A stretch of 64,000 nucleotides of DNA, taken from DATGZX01 sp035296965 (GTDB taxonomy: Bacteria > Planctomycetota > Planctomycetia > Gemmatales > Gemmataceae). The stretch spans positions 62,001 to 126,000 of the forward strand of contig DATGZX010000332.1 in assembly GCA_035296965.1 (NCBI GenBank), read 5' to 3'. Each line of letters opens with the position of its first letter. The first letter of the stretch is position 1. Below the pieces are notes generated by a model that was not told the origin of the DNA, did not search any database, and worked only from the letters and a program-made list of their open reading frames with translations. A program made the translations under genes and the position numbers. Of the stretch, positions 18,744 through 28,238 are shown in pieces.

Positions 18744-19116
18744 GTTTACCTTCTGCTTTTGGACGCGGTAACAGGTCTGAAAGTTCCCAAAAGGCCAGCC
18801 GGTGGTTCCACACGCAACTCTTGAGGAATGTGACGTTTATGATGCCAAAACCGCAGGACCTTGTCAAAAGCAGAACCTGGGCGGGCGTGGACCGGGCGCA
18901 TCGGCCATCTAATTAACAGGTGTTAACGAGTTTGCAGTCTCAGCGGATTAAAATGAATAGATCAGGGTTGCTTCCTTTGGTGACTACTCAAGCAACGTGC
19001 AATTGGTAGACATGACACCAAAACCCTGTGCCTGCAGAATGAGGACTCGTCCCAGGAACTTTCGCGCGCCCTTGTGGTTAAATTGATGGGACCTTCTGTA
19101 CCCGGAGGGATGGGTC
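18744..19116. other. Divergent intergenic region with a GTTGCTT/AAGCAAC inverted repeat
   Basis: No gene is seen between the sigma factor and the divergent exported protein. GTTGCTT (18967-18973) and AAGCAAC (18990-18996) form an inverted repeat with a 16-bp spacer, a possible operator. No confident promoter is visible. Confidence 0.3.
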
Positions 19117-19773
19117 ATGTTTCGTCGCAGCTTTTCTCGTTGCGTTGTAGCATCTGCCGTTTCACTCGGCGTTCTCGGGTCGGCCGTTCAACCGGTCGCC
19201 TGTGGCGATCCGCCCAGAGTGCGGGCGACGGCGACGAAGAGCAATTTGGAAATACAGGTGGCAGACGAGGTGGTCGTTCGGGTCAAGAACGCTCCGCGGC
19301 AGTTCGATGAGAAAGGTAAGCCGATCAATCCGACGGCAGCTCAATTGAAGGAGCTAAAAGGCGACCCGAAGCTGCCCGGCTACAACGCGGACTTCAGCGA
19401 CCTGAAGAACGGCCAAATTGTAACGATCTATCTGGGGCGTCGCAAGCGCGTCAAGGAGAGCAATACCACGGACAAAGACAAAGCAAAAAGCGTCGAGAAA
19501 ACTCATTGGACACCCATTGGCCAGCTGACAGGCAGATTGGTGAAGGTGGCGGGACCGAATGTCGCCGACGGCAAAGGCAAGGCCAAGAAGAACGACGAGC
19601 TGGCCCGCGACGCCACCGCAAAGCTGACCATCGAGATCGATTCCGTAGCCCTGGCCCGCGCGGGCCAGAGAACCCCAGGCGCTAGCAAGGCGACGCTCGG
19701 CCAAGACATGTCCGCGACGATGGTCGAGATCGTGGTGGACAGCGGGGCAGACAAGGACTCAGCAAGAAAGTAA
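19117..19773 (+). CDS. Exported hypothetical protein
   Basis: 218 residues. ATG at 19117 has GGAGG about 10 bp upstream. A signal peptide covers about residues 1-30 (MFRRSFSRCVVASAVSLGVL, cleaved near VACG). The rest is a Lys/Asp-rich domain with alternating beta-type segments (LEIQVADEVVVRV, GQIVTIYLGRRKRV, ATAKLTIEIDSVAL). I do not recognise a family. It is divergent from the ECF sigma gene, so co-regulation by that sigma is possible but untested. Confidence 0.65.
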   Translation: MFRRSFSRCVVASAVSLGVLGSAVQPVACGDPPRVRATATKSNLEIQVADEVVVRVKNAPRQFDEKGKPINPTAAQLKELKGDPKLPGYNADFSDLKNGQIVTIYLGRRKRVKESNTTDKDKAKSVEKTHWTPIGQLTGRLVKVAGPNVADGKGKAKKNDELARDATAKLTIEIDSVALARAGQRTPGASKATLGQDMSATMVEIVVDSGADKDSARK

Positions 19774-20002
19774 ATCGTTCAGGCGTCCGACCACAGGGCT
19801 TCGGGGAACTCCTCACACTGCTGGACAGACCTACGTCGGGCTCAGGATTTGTCCGTTCTTGGACTCATTCCACCGAGATCTGCTGGGCAGCTATCTCGCC
19901 CATAAAATCATAGTAATTCCCGTCCTCACCCGGGATTCGCCAGCTGCGGACCGGCTCTCACCAATCTTCTGGGCGCCCTCTGCGGGACGCCCTGCCCCAC
20001 CC

Positions 20003-20032
20003 TTGTCCACCCCTAGCAAACATCCGTATACT
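20003..20032 (+). promoter_or_regulatory. Candidate sigma-70-type promoter of the uvrA block
   Basis: TTGTCC (20003-20008) and TATACT (20027-20032) are separated by 18 bp, close to TTGACA/TATAAT. The predicted start point lies about 40 bp before the uvrA ATG at 20080. No other gene is seen in 19774-20079. Confidence 0.45.
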
Positions 20033-20079
20033 AATGGGTCGTCCCTTCGTTTCGGAGCTCGGAGTAGCGGCCCTCTGCC

Positions 20080-23000
20080 ATGGATAACAGCACCATCGTC
20101 ATCCGCGGCGCCAGGGAACATAATCTCCGCAACATCGACCTCGACCTGCCGCGGAACCGGCTCATTGTCTTCACGGGGGTGAGCGGTTCCGGCAAAAGCT
20201 CATTGGCTTTCGATACGCTCTATGCCGAGGGTCAGCGGCGGTACGTGGAATCCCTGTCGAGTTACGCCCGGCAGTTTCTCGGACAGTTGCAGAAGCCTGA
20301 TGTGGATTACCTGGCCGGTTTGTCCCCGGCTATCAGCATCCAGCAGAAGGCAGCGGGGCGGAACCCACGCTCGACGGTCGGCACGATCACCGAGATCTAC
20401 GATTACCTGCGCGTCCTCTACGCGCGCATCGGCCAGGGACATTGCACCCAATGCGGCCGGCCGATCACCGCCCAGACACGCGAGCAAATCATTGCACGGA
20501 TTTTGGCACTGCCGGAAGGGAGCCGCTTTCTGGTGCTCGCCCCCGTCATCCGCGGACAGAAAGGTGAGTACAAGGACCTCTTCGAGGACATGCTCAAGCG
20601 CGGCTTTGTGCGAGCCCGCGTCGACGGGCAAGTCGTCCGCTTGACGGAGGACCTCAAGCTCGACCGTCGAATCAAGCACGACATTGCCGTCGTCATCGAC
20701 CGGCTGAAGAACGATCCCAAAATCCGGCCCAGGTTGGCCGAAGCCGTGGAGCAAGCGCTGGCCCTGGCAGACGGAGCGCTCATTGTCGCCGTGGAAACCG
20801 AGGAGAAGAAGTCGCTGCCAGGCCGCCGCGATCCCGAGAGGAAGGAAGGAAAGACTGGTCAGCAGCCGAGCGAGAGCGCTGCCGAGGAAGCGAGCCATGA
20901 AGACATACTCCTCTCCGCACATTACGCCTGCACCTACTGCAACCGCAGCTACGAGCCGCCCAGCCCGCAGTTATTCAGCTTCAACAATCCCCAGGGAATG
21001 TGCCCCGAGTGCGACGGCCTCGGCTATCGATATTCTTTCCATCCGGAGCTTCTCATCCCCGACCCCGCCCTGAGTTTTTACGACGGCGCGATCCCGATCG
21101 TTGGCCGGATGCGCGGCATGGGACGGTGGCGTAAACACATCTTTGAGGGAATCGCACAAACCCTGGGCATCGATTTGAAAACACCCTGGCGTGAGCTGCC
21201 CGAGGAGCAGCGCCAGTTTCTGCTCCATGGCTCGGGCAGCCGGCACATCACGTATGAATGGAAGCAGCGCGGCGGCGGCGTCTGGAAACACGGCGGCACG
21301 TGGGAAGGAATCATTCCGCAATTGCTGAGCAGCTTCAAGAAGACCGCTGCCGGGCCGCGCCGCCTTCAGCTCGAGAAGTACATGCGCGTGGTCCGCTGCC
21401 CTGCCTGTGAGGGACAACGGCTCAATCCCCAGGCACGGGCCGTGCGCGTGGGCGGCAAGACGTTGGTCGAGGTCTGCGCGCTGCCCGTGGGCGATTTGGC
21501 GCAGTGGCTCGATCCCGAGAAGGGGCCGCTGGAAAAAAGCCTCGAGCCGATACAGCGAACGATCGCCGGCGAAGTGTTGAAAGAAATTCGGGCCCGGCTC
21601 GGCTTCTTGCTCAACGTCGGTCTGCACTACTTGACGCTGGAACGGGCAGCGCCAACGCTCTCGGGCGGCGAAGCGCAGCGCATCCGCCTGGCGGGACAAA
21701 TCGGTTCCGGGTTGGTGGGCGTACTGTACATCCTCGATGAGCCGAGCATCGGCCTGCACCCGCGCGACAACGAACGCTTGCTGCGCAGCCTCGAACGGCT
21801 CCGGGACATGGGCAACACCGTGGTCGTCGTCGAGCACGATGAAGATACCATGCGCGCCGCCGATCACATTGTCGACTTCGGCCCGGGCCCGGGTGTGCGC
21901 GGCGGCCACGTGGTCGCGGCGGGGAAGTTCGCGGAGGTGGTTGCCAATCCTGCAAGCCTTACAGGGCAGTACCTGGCGGGCTCGAAACAGATTGCCATCC
22001 CAGGCAAGCGCCGCCCGCGCTCGACGAAAAGCCTGCAGATCCAGGGCGCCAGGCACAATAATCTGAAAAATATCGACGTCGAGATTCCTCTGGGGCTCTT
22101 CGTCTGCATCACGGGCGTCAGCGGCTCCGGCAAGAGTTCGCTGATCAACGACATCCTTCTGGAAGGCCTGCTCGACCGCTATGGCTTTCGGGTCAAGCAA
22201 TCGGAAGAAGAAGCCGACGCTAGGGAGCAAAGCAATCGCCGCCTGATTGGGGCTCACGATCGCATCCTTGGCAGCGAACAGATCGACAAAGTCATCGACA
22301 TCGACCAGGCGCCGATTGGCCGCACGCCACGCTCGAATCCCGCAACGTACATCAAGGTCTTCGACGAGATCCGTGCCCTGTTCGCACAGTTGCCGGAAGC
22401 GAAGATCCGGGGCTACTCTCCCGGACGCTTCAGTTTCAACAAGCCCGGCGGCCGCTGCGAGGCGTGTGAAGGGAATGGCTCGAACCGCTTGGAGATGGAT
22501 TTCCTGGCCGACGTCTGGGTAACCTGCCCGGTGTGCGACGGCCGGCGCTTCAATCGCGAAACCTTGCAGATCCGCTTCAAGGGCAAGAACATTCACGATG
22601 CTCTGGAAATGGATGTGCAGGAGGCGCTCGACCACTTCACGAATGTACCCAAGATCCGGGCGATGCTGCAGACGTTGCACGACGTCGGTCTCGATTACAT
22701 CAAGCTGGGTCAGTCCTCCCCTACCCTTTCCGGCGGCGAGGCGCAGCGGACGAAGCTGGCGCGCGAACTATGTCGCCGCAGCACCGGCCAGACGTTGTAC
22801 ATCCTCGATGAGCCGACGACCGGCCTGCACTTCGACGACATCGAAAAGCTGCTGCACGTGCTGCATGGCTTTGCGGACGCCGGCAATACCGTCGTGGTCA
22901 TTGAACACAACCTCGACGTGATCAAGACCGCCGATTGGGCCATCGATCTCGGGCCGGAGGGAGGCGCTGAGGGCGGCGAAGTCGTGTGCACCGGTACGCC

Positions 23001-25023
23001 GGAAGACATTGCGGCTTGCCCGAGTTCCTACACCGGACAGGCTTTGCAAAAGGTGCTGCGGCCTGCAGCTCGGCCGCTGGCTCAGCGCAAGGGAGCCGGA
23101 CCAAAGGCCAAGGATGCGAAGCGAGAAATCAGCGCGCCCCTCCCCCACTACCCGGCCCTAACGACCATAACGGTCCAGGGAGCGCAGCAGCACAACTTGA
23201 AAAACATCTCCGTGTCGTTGCCCCGCGATCACATGACGGTATTCTCCGGCCCGAGCGGGTCGGGGAAAAGTTCGTTGGCTCTGGACACGATCTACGCCGA
23301 GGGCCAGCGCCGTTACATTGAATCGCTGTCGGCCTATGCTCGCCAGTTTCTCGGCCAGATGCAAAAGCCAAAGGTCGAGCACGTGAGCGGGCTTTCGCCT
23401 GCCATCAGCATCGAGCAAAAGACCACCAGTAAAAGCCCACGATCGACCGTCGGCACTGTGACTGAAGTTTACGACTATCTGCGAATTCTCTACGCCCGCC
23501 TGGGCCAGCCCCACTGTCCGGCGTGCGGCATCCCCATCGGCACGCAGACGGCGGACGAGATCATCGAGAAGATCGTCGGCCTGCCTGAGGGGACCAAGCT
23601 CTACTTGATGGCCCCGCTGGAACGGCGCGGCCAGGAAAAATACGAAGCGATGTGGGAAGAGATCCGCCGGTCGGGGTTTGTGCGCATGCGCGTCGACGGC
23701 AAAGCGTACAACGTGGAAGAACCGCCGGCCATCGATCATCGCCGCAAACATTTGGTGGAGGTAGTGGTCGATCGTCTCGTCGCGCGCGCGAGTCAGCGCA
23801 GCCGCATTGCCGACGCAGTGGAGGCGGCGCTGGAGCTGGGCCGGGGCGTTCTTCACGTCGCCCTGGTAAACGAGAATCGGCCCGAGACAGAATGGAACGT
23901 CGACCGTTATAGCTTGCACTTTGCCTGCGACCGCTGCGGTCGAAGCTTCGAGCCGCTTAACCCGCATCATTTTTCCTTCAACAGCCCGCTCGGCTGGTGC
24001 CCGACTTGCGAGGGGCTCGGCGTTCAGAAGGGCGCGAGCACGACCTTGCTGATTCGCGATCCGCGGCGTTCCCTGCGCGAAGGGGCCCTCGCCGCCTGGC
24101 CGGATTTGACCGGGGAGAATCCATTTTGCCGTTTCGCCGAAGCCCTTGCTCGACACCTCGGTCTGTCGCTCGACACGCCCTACGAACAGCTCGAGCCGGC
24201 CCAGCAGCAGGCCTTGCTTCAGGGCACCGGAGAGGCCTGGATCGAGTTGGCGCCGACCGAGCCGGTGGCAAAGCAGAAAGCACGCAAACCGGCAGCGACC
24301 GTCCGCTTTCAGTACAAGGGAATGTTCCCAGCAATCGACGAGGCGTCGCGGGTTAGCTTTGTCTACAGGCACAAGCTCGATCACCTGGTCAGTGAGGTCC
24401 CCTGCTCCACCTGTTGCGGGTCCCGTTTGCGCGACGATGCCGCGGCCTGCCGGTTCGAAGGTTTAACGCTGGGAGCACTCTGCAACCTGCCCCTGAGCGA
24501 GACGCTCGCACTCTTCAAGAATCTCAAGCTGGCCAAGGCACAGCAGCAGGTGGCCGGGGAGGTGCTGCGCGAAATCACCAACCGGCTGCAGTTCCTCGTC
24601 GACGTTGGACTCGATTACCTGACATTGAGCAGGCCGACGCCCACGCTTTCGGGAGGTGAGTCGCAGCGCATCCGGTTGGCCAGCCAGATCGGCAGCGGTC
24701 TGACCGGCGTCCTTTACGTGCTGGACGAACCGACGATTGGTCTGCACCCGCGCGATAATCGCCGCCTGTTGCAGGCGCTCATGCACCTCCGCGACCTGGG
24801 CAACACTCTGATCCTGGTGGAACACGATCGCGAGGTGATAGCGGCCGCCGACTATCTGCTCGATTTTGGCCCCGGCGCAGGAGATCGGGGCGGCGAGATC
24901 ACCGCGCAGGGTACTCCCAAGCAAGTGATGCGCGTCAAAACCTCGCTTACCGGGCAGTATCTTTCCGGAAGGCGGAATATCGTCATTCCGAGCAACCGGC
25001 GCATCAAGGAGAAAGGAACATGA
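20080..25023 (+). CDS. uvrA: Giant UvrA: complete UvrA fused to the N-terminal half of a second UvrA
   Basis: 1647 residues; ordinary UvrA is about 950. Residues 1 to about 985 form a complete UvrA with two ABC ATPase halves: Walker A GVSGSGKSS at about 33 and 679, LSGGEAQR at about 527 and 883, and zinc-finger pairs such as CTYC/CPEC and CEAC/CPVC. After a linker (about 986-1025) a second UvrA N-terminal half begins: Walker A SGPSGSGKSS near 1058, CPACG and CSTCCG zinc sites, and LSGGESQRIRL near 1522. The matching C-terminal half is in the next gene, which overlaps by 4 bp (ATGA). UvrA recognises helix-distorting damage as a dimer and loads UvrB; here one product could supply several ATPase halves in one chain. 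Giant UvrA is known from planctomycetes. A promoter-like sequence lies upstream. Confidence 0.93.
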   Translation: MDNSTIVIRGAREHNLRNIDLDLPRNRLIVFTGVSGSGKSSLAFDTLYAEGQRRYVESLSSYARQFLGQLQKPDVDYLAGLSPAISIQQKAAGRNPRSTVGTITEIYDYLRVLYARIGQGHCTQCGRPITAQTREQIIARILALPEGSRFLVLAPVIRGQKGEYKDLFEDMLKRGFVRARVDGQVVRLTEDLKLDRRIKHDIAVVIDRLKNDPKIRPRLAEAVEQALALADGALIVAVETEEKKSLPGRRDPERKEGKTGQQPSESAAEEASHEDILLSAHYACTYCNRSYEPPSPQLFSFNNPQGMCPECDGLGYRYSFHPELLIPDPALSFYDGAIPIVGRMRGMGRWRKHIFEGIAQTLGIDLKTPWRELPEEQRQFLLHGSGSRHITYEWKQRGGGVWKHGGTWEGIIPQLLSSFKKTAAGPRRLQLEKYMRVVRCPACEGQRLNPQARAVRVGGKTLVEVCALPVGDLAQWLDPEKGPLEKSLEPIQRTIAGEVLKEIRARLGFLLNVGLHYLTLERAAPTLSGGEAQRIRLAGQIGSGLVGVLYILDEPSIGLHPRDNERLLRSLERLRDMGNTVVVVEHDEDTMRAADHIVDFGPGPGVRGGHVVAAGKFAEVVANPASLTGQYLAGSKQIAIPGKRRPRSTKSLQIQGARHNNLKNIDVEIPLGLFVCITGVSGSGKSSLINDILLEGLLDRYGFRVKQSEEEADAREQSNRRLIGAHDRILGSEQIDKVIDIDQAPIGRTPRSNPATYIKVFDEIRALFAQLPEAKIRGYSPGRFSFNKPGGRCEACEGNGSNRLEMDFLADVWVTCPVCDGRRFNRETLQIRFKGKNIHDALEMDVQEALDHFTNVPKIRAMLQTLHDVGLDYIKLGQSSPTLSGGEAQRTKLARELCRRSTGQTLYILDEPTTGLHFDDIEKLLHVLHGFADAGNTVVVIEHNLDVIKTADWAIDLGPEGGAEGGEVVCTGTPEDIAACPSSYTGQALQKVLRPAARPLAQRKGAGPKAKDAKREISAPLPHYPALTTITVQGAQQHNLKNISVSLPRDHMTVFSGPSGSGKSSLALDTIYAEGQRRYIESLSAYARQFLGQMQKPKVEHVSGLSPAISIEQKTTSKSPRSTVGTVTEVYDYLRILYARLGQPHCPACGIPIGTQTADEIIEKIVGLPEGTKLYLMAPLERRGQEKYEAMWEEIRRSGFVRMRVDGKAYNVEEPPAIDHRRKHLVEVVVDRLVARASQRSRIADAVEAALELGRGVLHVALVNENRPETEWNVDRYSLHFACDRCGRSFEPLNPHHFSFNSPLGWCPTCEGLGVQKGASTTLLIRDPRRSLREGALAAWPDLTGENPFCRFAEALARHLGLSLDTPYEQLEPAQQQALLQGTGEAWIELAPTEPVAKQKARKPAATVRFQYKGMFPAIDEASRVSFVYRHKLDHLVSEVPCSTCCGSRLRDDAAACRFEGLTLGALCNLPLSETLALFKNLKLAKAQQQVAGEVLREITNRLQFLVDVGLDYLTLSRPTPTLSGGESQRIRLASQIGSGLTGVLYVLDEPTIGLHPRDNRRLLQALMHLRDLGNTLILVEHDREVIAAADYLLDFGPGAGDRGGEITAQGTPKQVMRVKTSLTGQYLSGRRNIVIPSNRRIKEKGT

Positions 25024-27149
25024 AGAAGGGAAAGAGAGTAAAGGAGGACGCAAAAACTGTCGTAACTGCCCGCGACAGTTCCGACCTGTCCTCCTACCAG
25101 TTTCCTTACCCCTTCTTCCTCACCGTCAAGGGTGCTCGGCAGAACAATCTGAAGAACATCGATGTGCGGTTCCCGCTCGGAGCCTTCATCGCCGTCACGG
25201 GAGTGAGCGGCTCCGGCAAAAGTTCGCTCGTTCATGAGATCCTCTATAACACTCTGGCGCGCAAGCTGCATCGGGCACGGACTGTCGGCGCGGCCCACGA
25301 CGAAATTCTCGGGCTTGATCAGATCGACAAAGTCATCAACGTCGATCAGGATCCGATCGGTAATTCGCCCAGTTCGAACCCAGCCACGTACACGGGCGTC
25401 TTCGACCTGATCCGCCAGCTCTTCGCGCAGCTGCCTGAGTCCAAGGTACGTGGCTACCATCCGCGCCGCTTCAGTTTCAACAAGCCAGGGGGCCGTTGCG
25501 AGGCGTGCGAGGGCAACGGCCAGAAGAAGATAGAAATGCACTTTCTGCCCGACGTTTGGGTCGAGTGCGATGTTTGTCATGGCAGCCGATACAATCCCGA
25601 AACATTGGCCGTGCACTACAAGGGCCGGAGCATCGCCGACGTGCTGCAAATGCGCGTCAGTGAAGCCCTGGAGCTGTTTGCCAACATTCCCAAGATGCGC
25701 CGCATCCTGGAAACGCTGGCCGATGTCGGGCTCGAATACCTCTCCTTGGGACAGCCTGCACCCACGCTCTCCGGCGGCGAGGCCCAGCGAGTCAAGCTCG
25801 CCGCGGAGTTGTCCCGGCCCAATACCGGCCGCACCCTTTATCTTCTGGACGAGCCAACCACCGGCCTGCACTTCGACGACATCAACAAATTGCTCGAAGT
25901 CCTCAATCGCCTGGTGGACCTTGGCAATACCGTGATCGTGGTCGAGCACAACCTGGATGTGATCAAGACGGCCGACTGGGTGATCGACCTGGGCCCCGAG
26001 GCCGGCGACGCCGGGGGCTATTTGGTGGCGGAAGGCACACCCGAGGCGGTCGCGCGCGTGCCGGCGTCGCACACGGGCAGGATCCTTGCGGACGTGCTCG
26101 CCTCCGGATCCTACGCCGAACGTCCCAAGTATGATCCCGTCAAAGCGCTGCAGATGCGCGAGGGCGACCTCGACCTGGAAAAGGTCGGGAAAGATGCCCA
26201 GATGCCCTGGGAGGCGGACGGCCGGCGCTGGCACACGAGCGAGCGCGTGACCACCAAGGGAACCGCATGCCGGTGGGAGGGAGAGATCGTCAATTGGATT
26301 GACGAGCGCGTTCACGAGGCCGGCCAGTTCAGCGACACCAACTGGAACCACCGTAGCGTTGTGGAGATCGCGGCTCCGAGCAAGAGCCAGGGCTGGTTTC
26401 TCCACGTCATGACCGGCATGGAATGGCTGGTGCGGCTGGTCTTTCGCGTGAGTCGCAACGCCTTCAAGCAGGCCGATCTCGTGCAAAGGCTTGGTATCCG
26501 CCCGTTGAACGAGACACCCGGGTTGGAGGTGTATGGCAATGAACAGCGCGTGCAGGTGGACAACCTGAAAGGGCCCTGGCAGGCGGTCAGCGTGCTGGCG
26601 CATCGGCTCAGTGAAATCGACACGCCTGCGTTCCGCGGATTCCTCGAAGAGGCAGTCGCGTCTTTTCATCAGAACTTGAAGCGGATGCAAACGAAGCCGG
26701 AAGACGTGATGCCGTGGAAACTGAACGGCGAGCGCTGGCATCTCGGCGAAAAAGGCTTTCCAGCCGGCAAGAAACTGCAGTGGGACCGGGCCTTGTTACC
26801 CCGGCTTCTGGCCGTGGTGCGCGAAGTGGAACCCGGATTGGAAATCGAATGGAGCAGCCGGGCCGGGGTGACTCTGCGCGTGCCGGGCGTGGGTCGGTCG
26901 TGGGCACAGTGGCGGACGAAGGAGAGCTACGGTCTGGACTGCAGGTTCCTGGGGAAAAAAGGCCAGTTCAACCTGGCCCAAATCGAGCCCTTTGGCATTT
27001 CACCGGCCATCAGCGGCAATCGAGCCGATAGCGACGTCACTCGTCTCATCTTCCGCCAGGTTGAACATCTACAGCCGGCGAAACTCAAGCAGCTCCTGAC
27101 AGAGCACCTCGCCGGGTTTCGCGAGGTGTTCGGCAAAGGGAAAGCATAG
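25020..27149 (+). CDS. UvrA C-terminal half with a C-terminal tandem-repeat extension
   Basis: 709 residues. The ATG overlaps the preceding stop as ATGA, so translation is probably coupled. Residues about 40-390 are the second ABC half of a UvrA: Walker A GVSGSGKSS near 60, zinc site CEACEGNG/CDVCHG, LSGGEAQRVKL near 250, LLDEPTTGLHFDDI. It completes the second UvrA begun in the preceding ORF. Residues about 395-709 are an extension with two related units, each opening with MPW..(D/N)G.RWH (about 395 and 564) and continuing with similar spacing. I do not recognise this domain. The split looks natural rather than a frameshift, because the ORF starts with its own 35-residue leader and the overlap is a standard coupling signal. 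Confidence 0.85.
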   Translation: MKKGKRVKEDAKTVVTARDSSDLSSYQFPYPFFLTVKGARQNNLKNIDVRFPLGAFIAVTGVSGSGKSSLVHEILYNTLARKLHRARTVGAAHDEILGLDQIDKVINVDQDPIGNSPSSNPATYTGVFDLIRQLFAQLPESKVRGYHPRRFSFNKPGGRCEACEGNGQKKIEMHFLPDVWVECDVCHGSRYNPETLAVHYKGRSIADVLQMRVSEALELFANIPKMRRILETLADVGLEYLSLGQPAPTLSGGEAQRVKLAAELSRPNTGRTLYLLDEPTTGLHFDDINKLLEVLNRLVDLGNTVIVVEHNLDVIKTADWVIDLGPEAGDAGGYLVAEGTPEAVARVPASHTGRILADVLASGSYAERPKYDPVKALQMREGDLDLEKVGKDAQMPWEADGRRWHTSERVTTKGTACRWEGEIVNWIDERVHEAGQFSDTNWNHRSVVEIAAPSKSQGWFLHVMTGMEWLVRLVFRVSRNAFKQADLVQRLGIRPLNETPGLEVYGNEQRVQVDNLKGPWQAVSVLAHRLSEIDTPAFRGFLEEAVASFHQNLKRMQTKPEDVMPWKLNGERWHLGEKGFPAGKKLQWDRALLPRLLAVVREVEPGLEIEWSSRAGVTLRVPGVGRSWAQWRTKESYGLDCRFLGKKGQFNLAQIEPFGISPAISGNRADSDVTRLIFRQVEHLQPAKLKQLLTEHLAGFREVFGKGKA

Positions 27150-27295
27150 CGAGTTGACCGTGAAATCGACGGTCAGCAAGCAGCACAACGGTATCCGAAT
27201 CATGCAAGAATCCAAGTCACCGGCCACGCGCCGATGCGACGTGAACTGAATGCAACGGCCTGGCGCTTCAGTCCGTACTCGTCCCTCGGTGAACT

Positions 27296-27304
27296 TGGTA
27301 TGAT
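27296..27304 (+). promoter_or_regulatory. Candidate extended -10 promoter of the nikK-like operon
   Basis: TTGGTATGAT carries an extended -10 (TGn) and TATGAT, about 75 bp before the nikK-like ATG. The same string TTGGTATGATA occurs at 32138 before another operon. A second GTATGAT follows 20 bp downstream. No strong -35 is seen. Confidence 0.35.
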
Positions 27305-27378
27305 AATTTGAAGAATCGTATGATCTTTCGACCACGGCGGATGGTGATTTGCCACACGTTTTTTCCCAGAAGAAATCG

Positions 27379-28212
27379 ATGAAGCGGCTCCCTCAGTTCG
27401 TGTTGGTAGTCGTCTCTCTCGCACTTGCCGTTAGCAGCGCGCGAGCGCATTACAACATGCTCTTACCCCAGACGGGGTCCATCAAGAAAGGCGAGTCGGT
27501 CCTTCTCGTCTATCAGTGGGGGCACCCGTTCGAGCACGAGCTATTCGACGCTCCAGCCCCGGAAGCCGTCTTTGCCGTCGCTCCTGATGGGAAGAAGATC
27601 GATCTGAGCAAGGAACTGGAGAAGTTCGAGATCGCAGGAGCTGACGGGAAGAAAGCAACAGCGTACCGCTTTCGGTTCACTGCCCTTCAGCGCGGCGATT
27701 ACGTTTTCGTCTTGCGAACACCTCCGATCTGGATGCCTGAAGACCAGGAGTTCCTGCAGGACACCGTGAGAAGTCTCCTGCACGTCCAGGCTGAAAAAGG
27801 CTGGGATGCGGCAGCCGGCTTGCCCTTTGAAGTCCTGCCGCTCACCCGTCCTTACGGGCTGCAACCCGGCATGGCGTTTCAGGCCCAGGTCGAAACGCAG
27901 CCGCCGGAAGAAAGCCAACGATTGCGAAAGGATGCCGTTGCGCGCGGGGGGAAGCCGTTCGCCGGCGCAATCGTCGAGATCGAGCATTACCATGCCACGC
28001 CTCCAGCCATGCTGCCGCCCGAAGAGCACATCACGCGCACCGCCAAGACCGACCCGAACGGCGTGTTGACTTGCACGCTGACCGACGCAGGTTGGTGGTG
28101 TCTCACGGCCCGCCGGGACGGCGGCGTGAAACAACACGACGGCAAGGAATATCCCCTGCGGCAACGCAGCACGCTCTGGGTGTTTGTCGATGAGCCGGTG
28201 ACGCCGAGGTAA
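27379..28212 (+). CDS. NikK-like DUF4198 periplasmic protein
   Basis: 277 residues. ATG at 27379 is chosen since it begins a signal peptide (MKRLPQFVLVVVSLALAVSS) cleaved before AHYNMLLP; the longer ORF starts at a TTG. The mature protein begins with a His, as is usual for DUF4198 proteins, and shows SIKKGESVLLVYQWGHPFEHELFDA, a central domain, and a C-terminal Ig-like part (GKPFAGAIVEIEHYHATPPAM, TDPNGVLTCTLTDAGWW). DUF4198/NikK proteins accompany Ni/Co ECF transporters and may deliver metal. The next two genes encode the CbiM/NikM permease and a NikL-like protein, which supports the assignment. Confidence 0.8.
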   Translation: MKRLPQFVLVVVSLALAVSSARAHYNMLLPQTGSIKKGESVLLVYQWGHPFEHELFDAPAPEAVFAVAPDGKKIDLSKELEKFEIAGADGKKATAYRFRFTALQRGDYVFVLRTPPIWMPEDQEFLQDTVRSLLHVQAEKGWDAAAGLPFEVLPLTRPYGLQPGMAFQAQVETQPPEESQRLRKDAVARGGKPFAGAIVEIEHYHATPPAMLPPEEHITRTAKTDPNGVLTCTLTDAGWWCLTARRDGGVKQHDGKEYPLRQRSTLWVFVDEPVTPR

Positions 28213-28238
28213 CTTCTGGGATCCAAATCGACAGCTTC

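Noticed and set aside
25015..25030. Sequencing frameshift splitting the second UvrA
   Set aside because: The downstream ORF has its own ATG in an ATGA overlap and a 35-residue leader before the ABC domain, which fits a natural gene boundary. Reads would settle it.
24852..26741. 629-residue ORF on the minus strand
   Set aside because: It is antisense to the two UvrA ORFs, which show conserved ATPase motifs throughout; the minus frame has none and is a codon-bias shadow. The same applies to 20971-22680 minus.
27298..27324. Possible NikR operator (two GTATGAT copies before the nickel genes)
   Set aside because: NikR sites are inverted (GTATGA...TCATAC) while these are direct repeats. The first copy fits an extended -10 also found before an unrelated operon at 32138.
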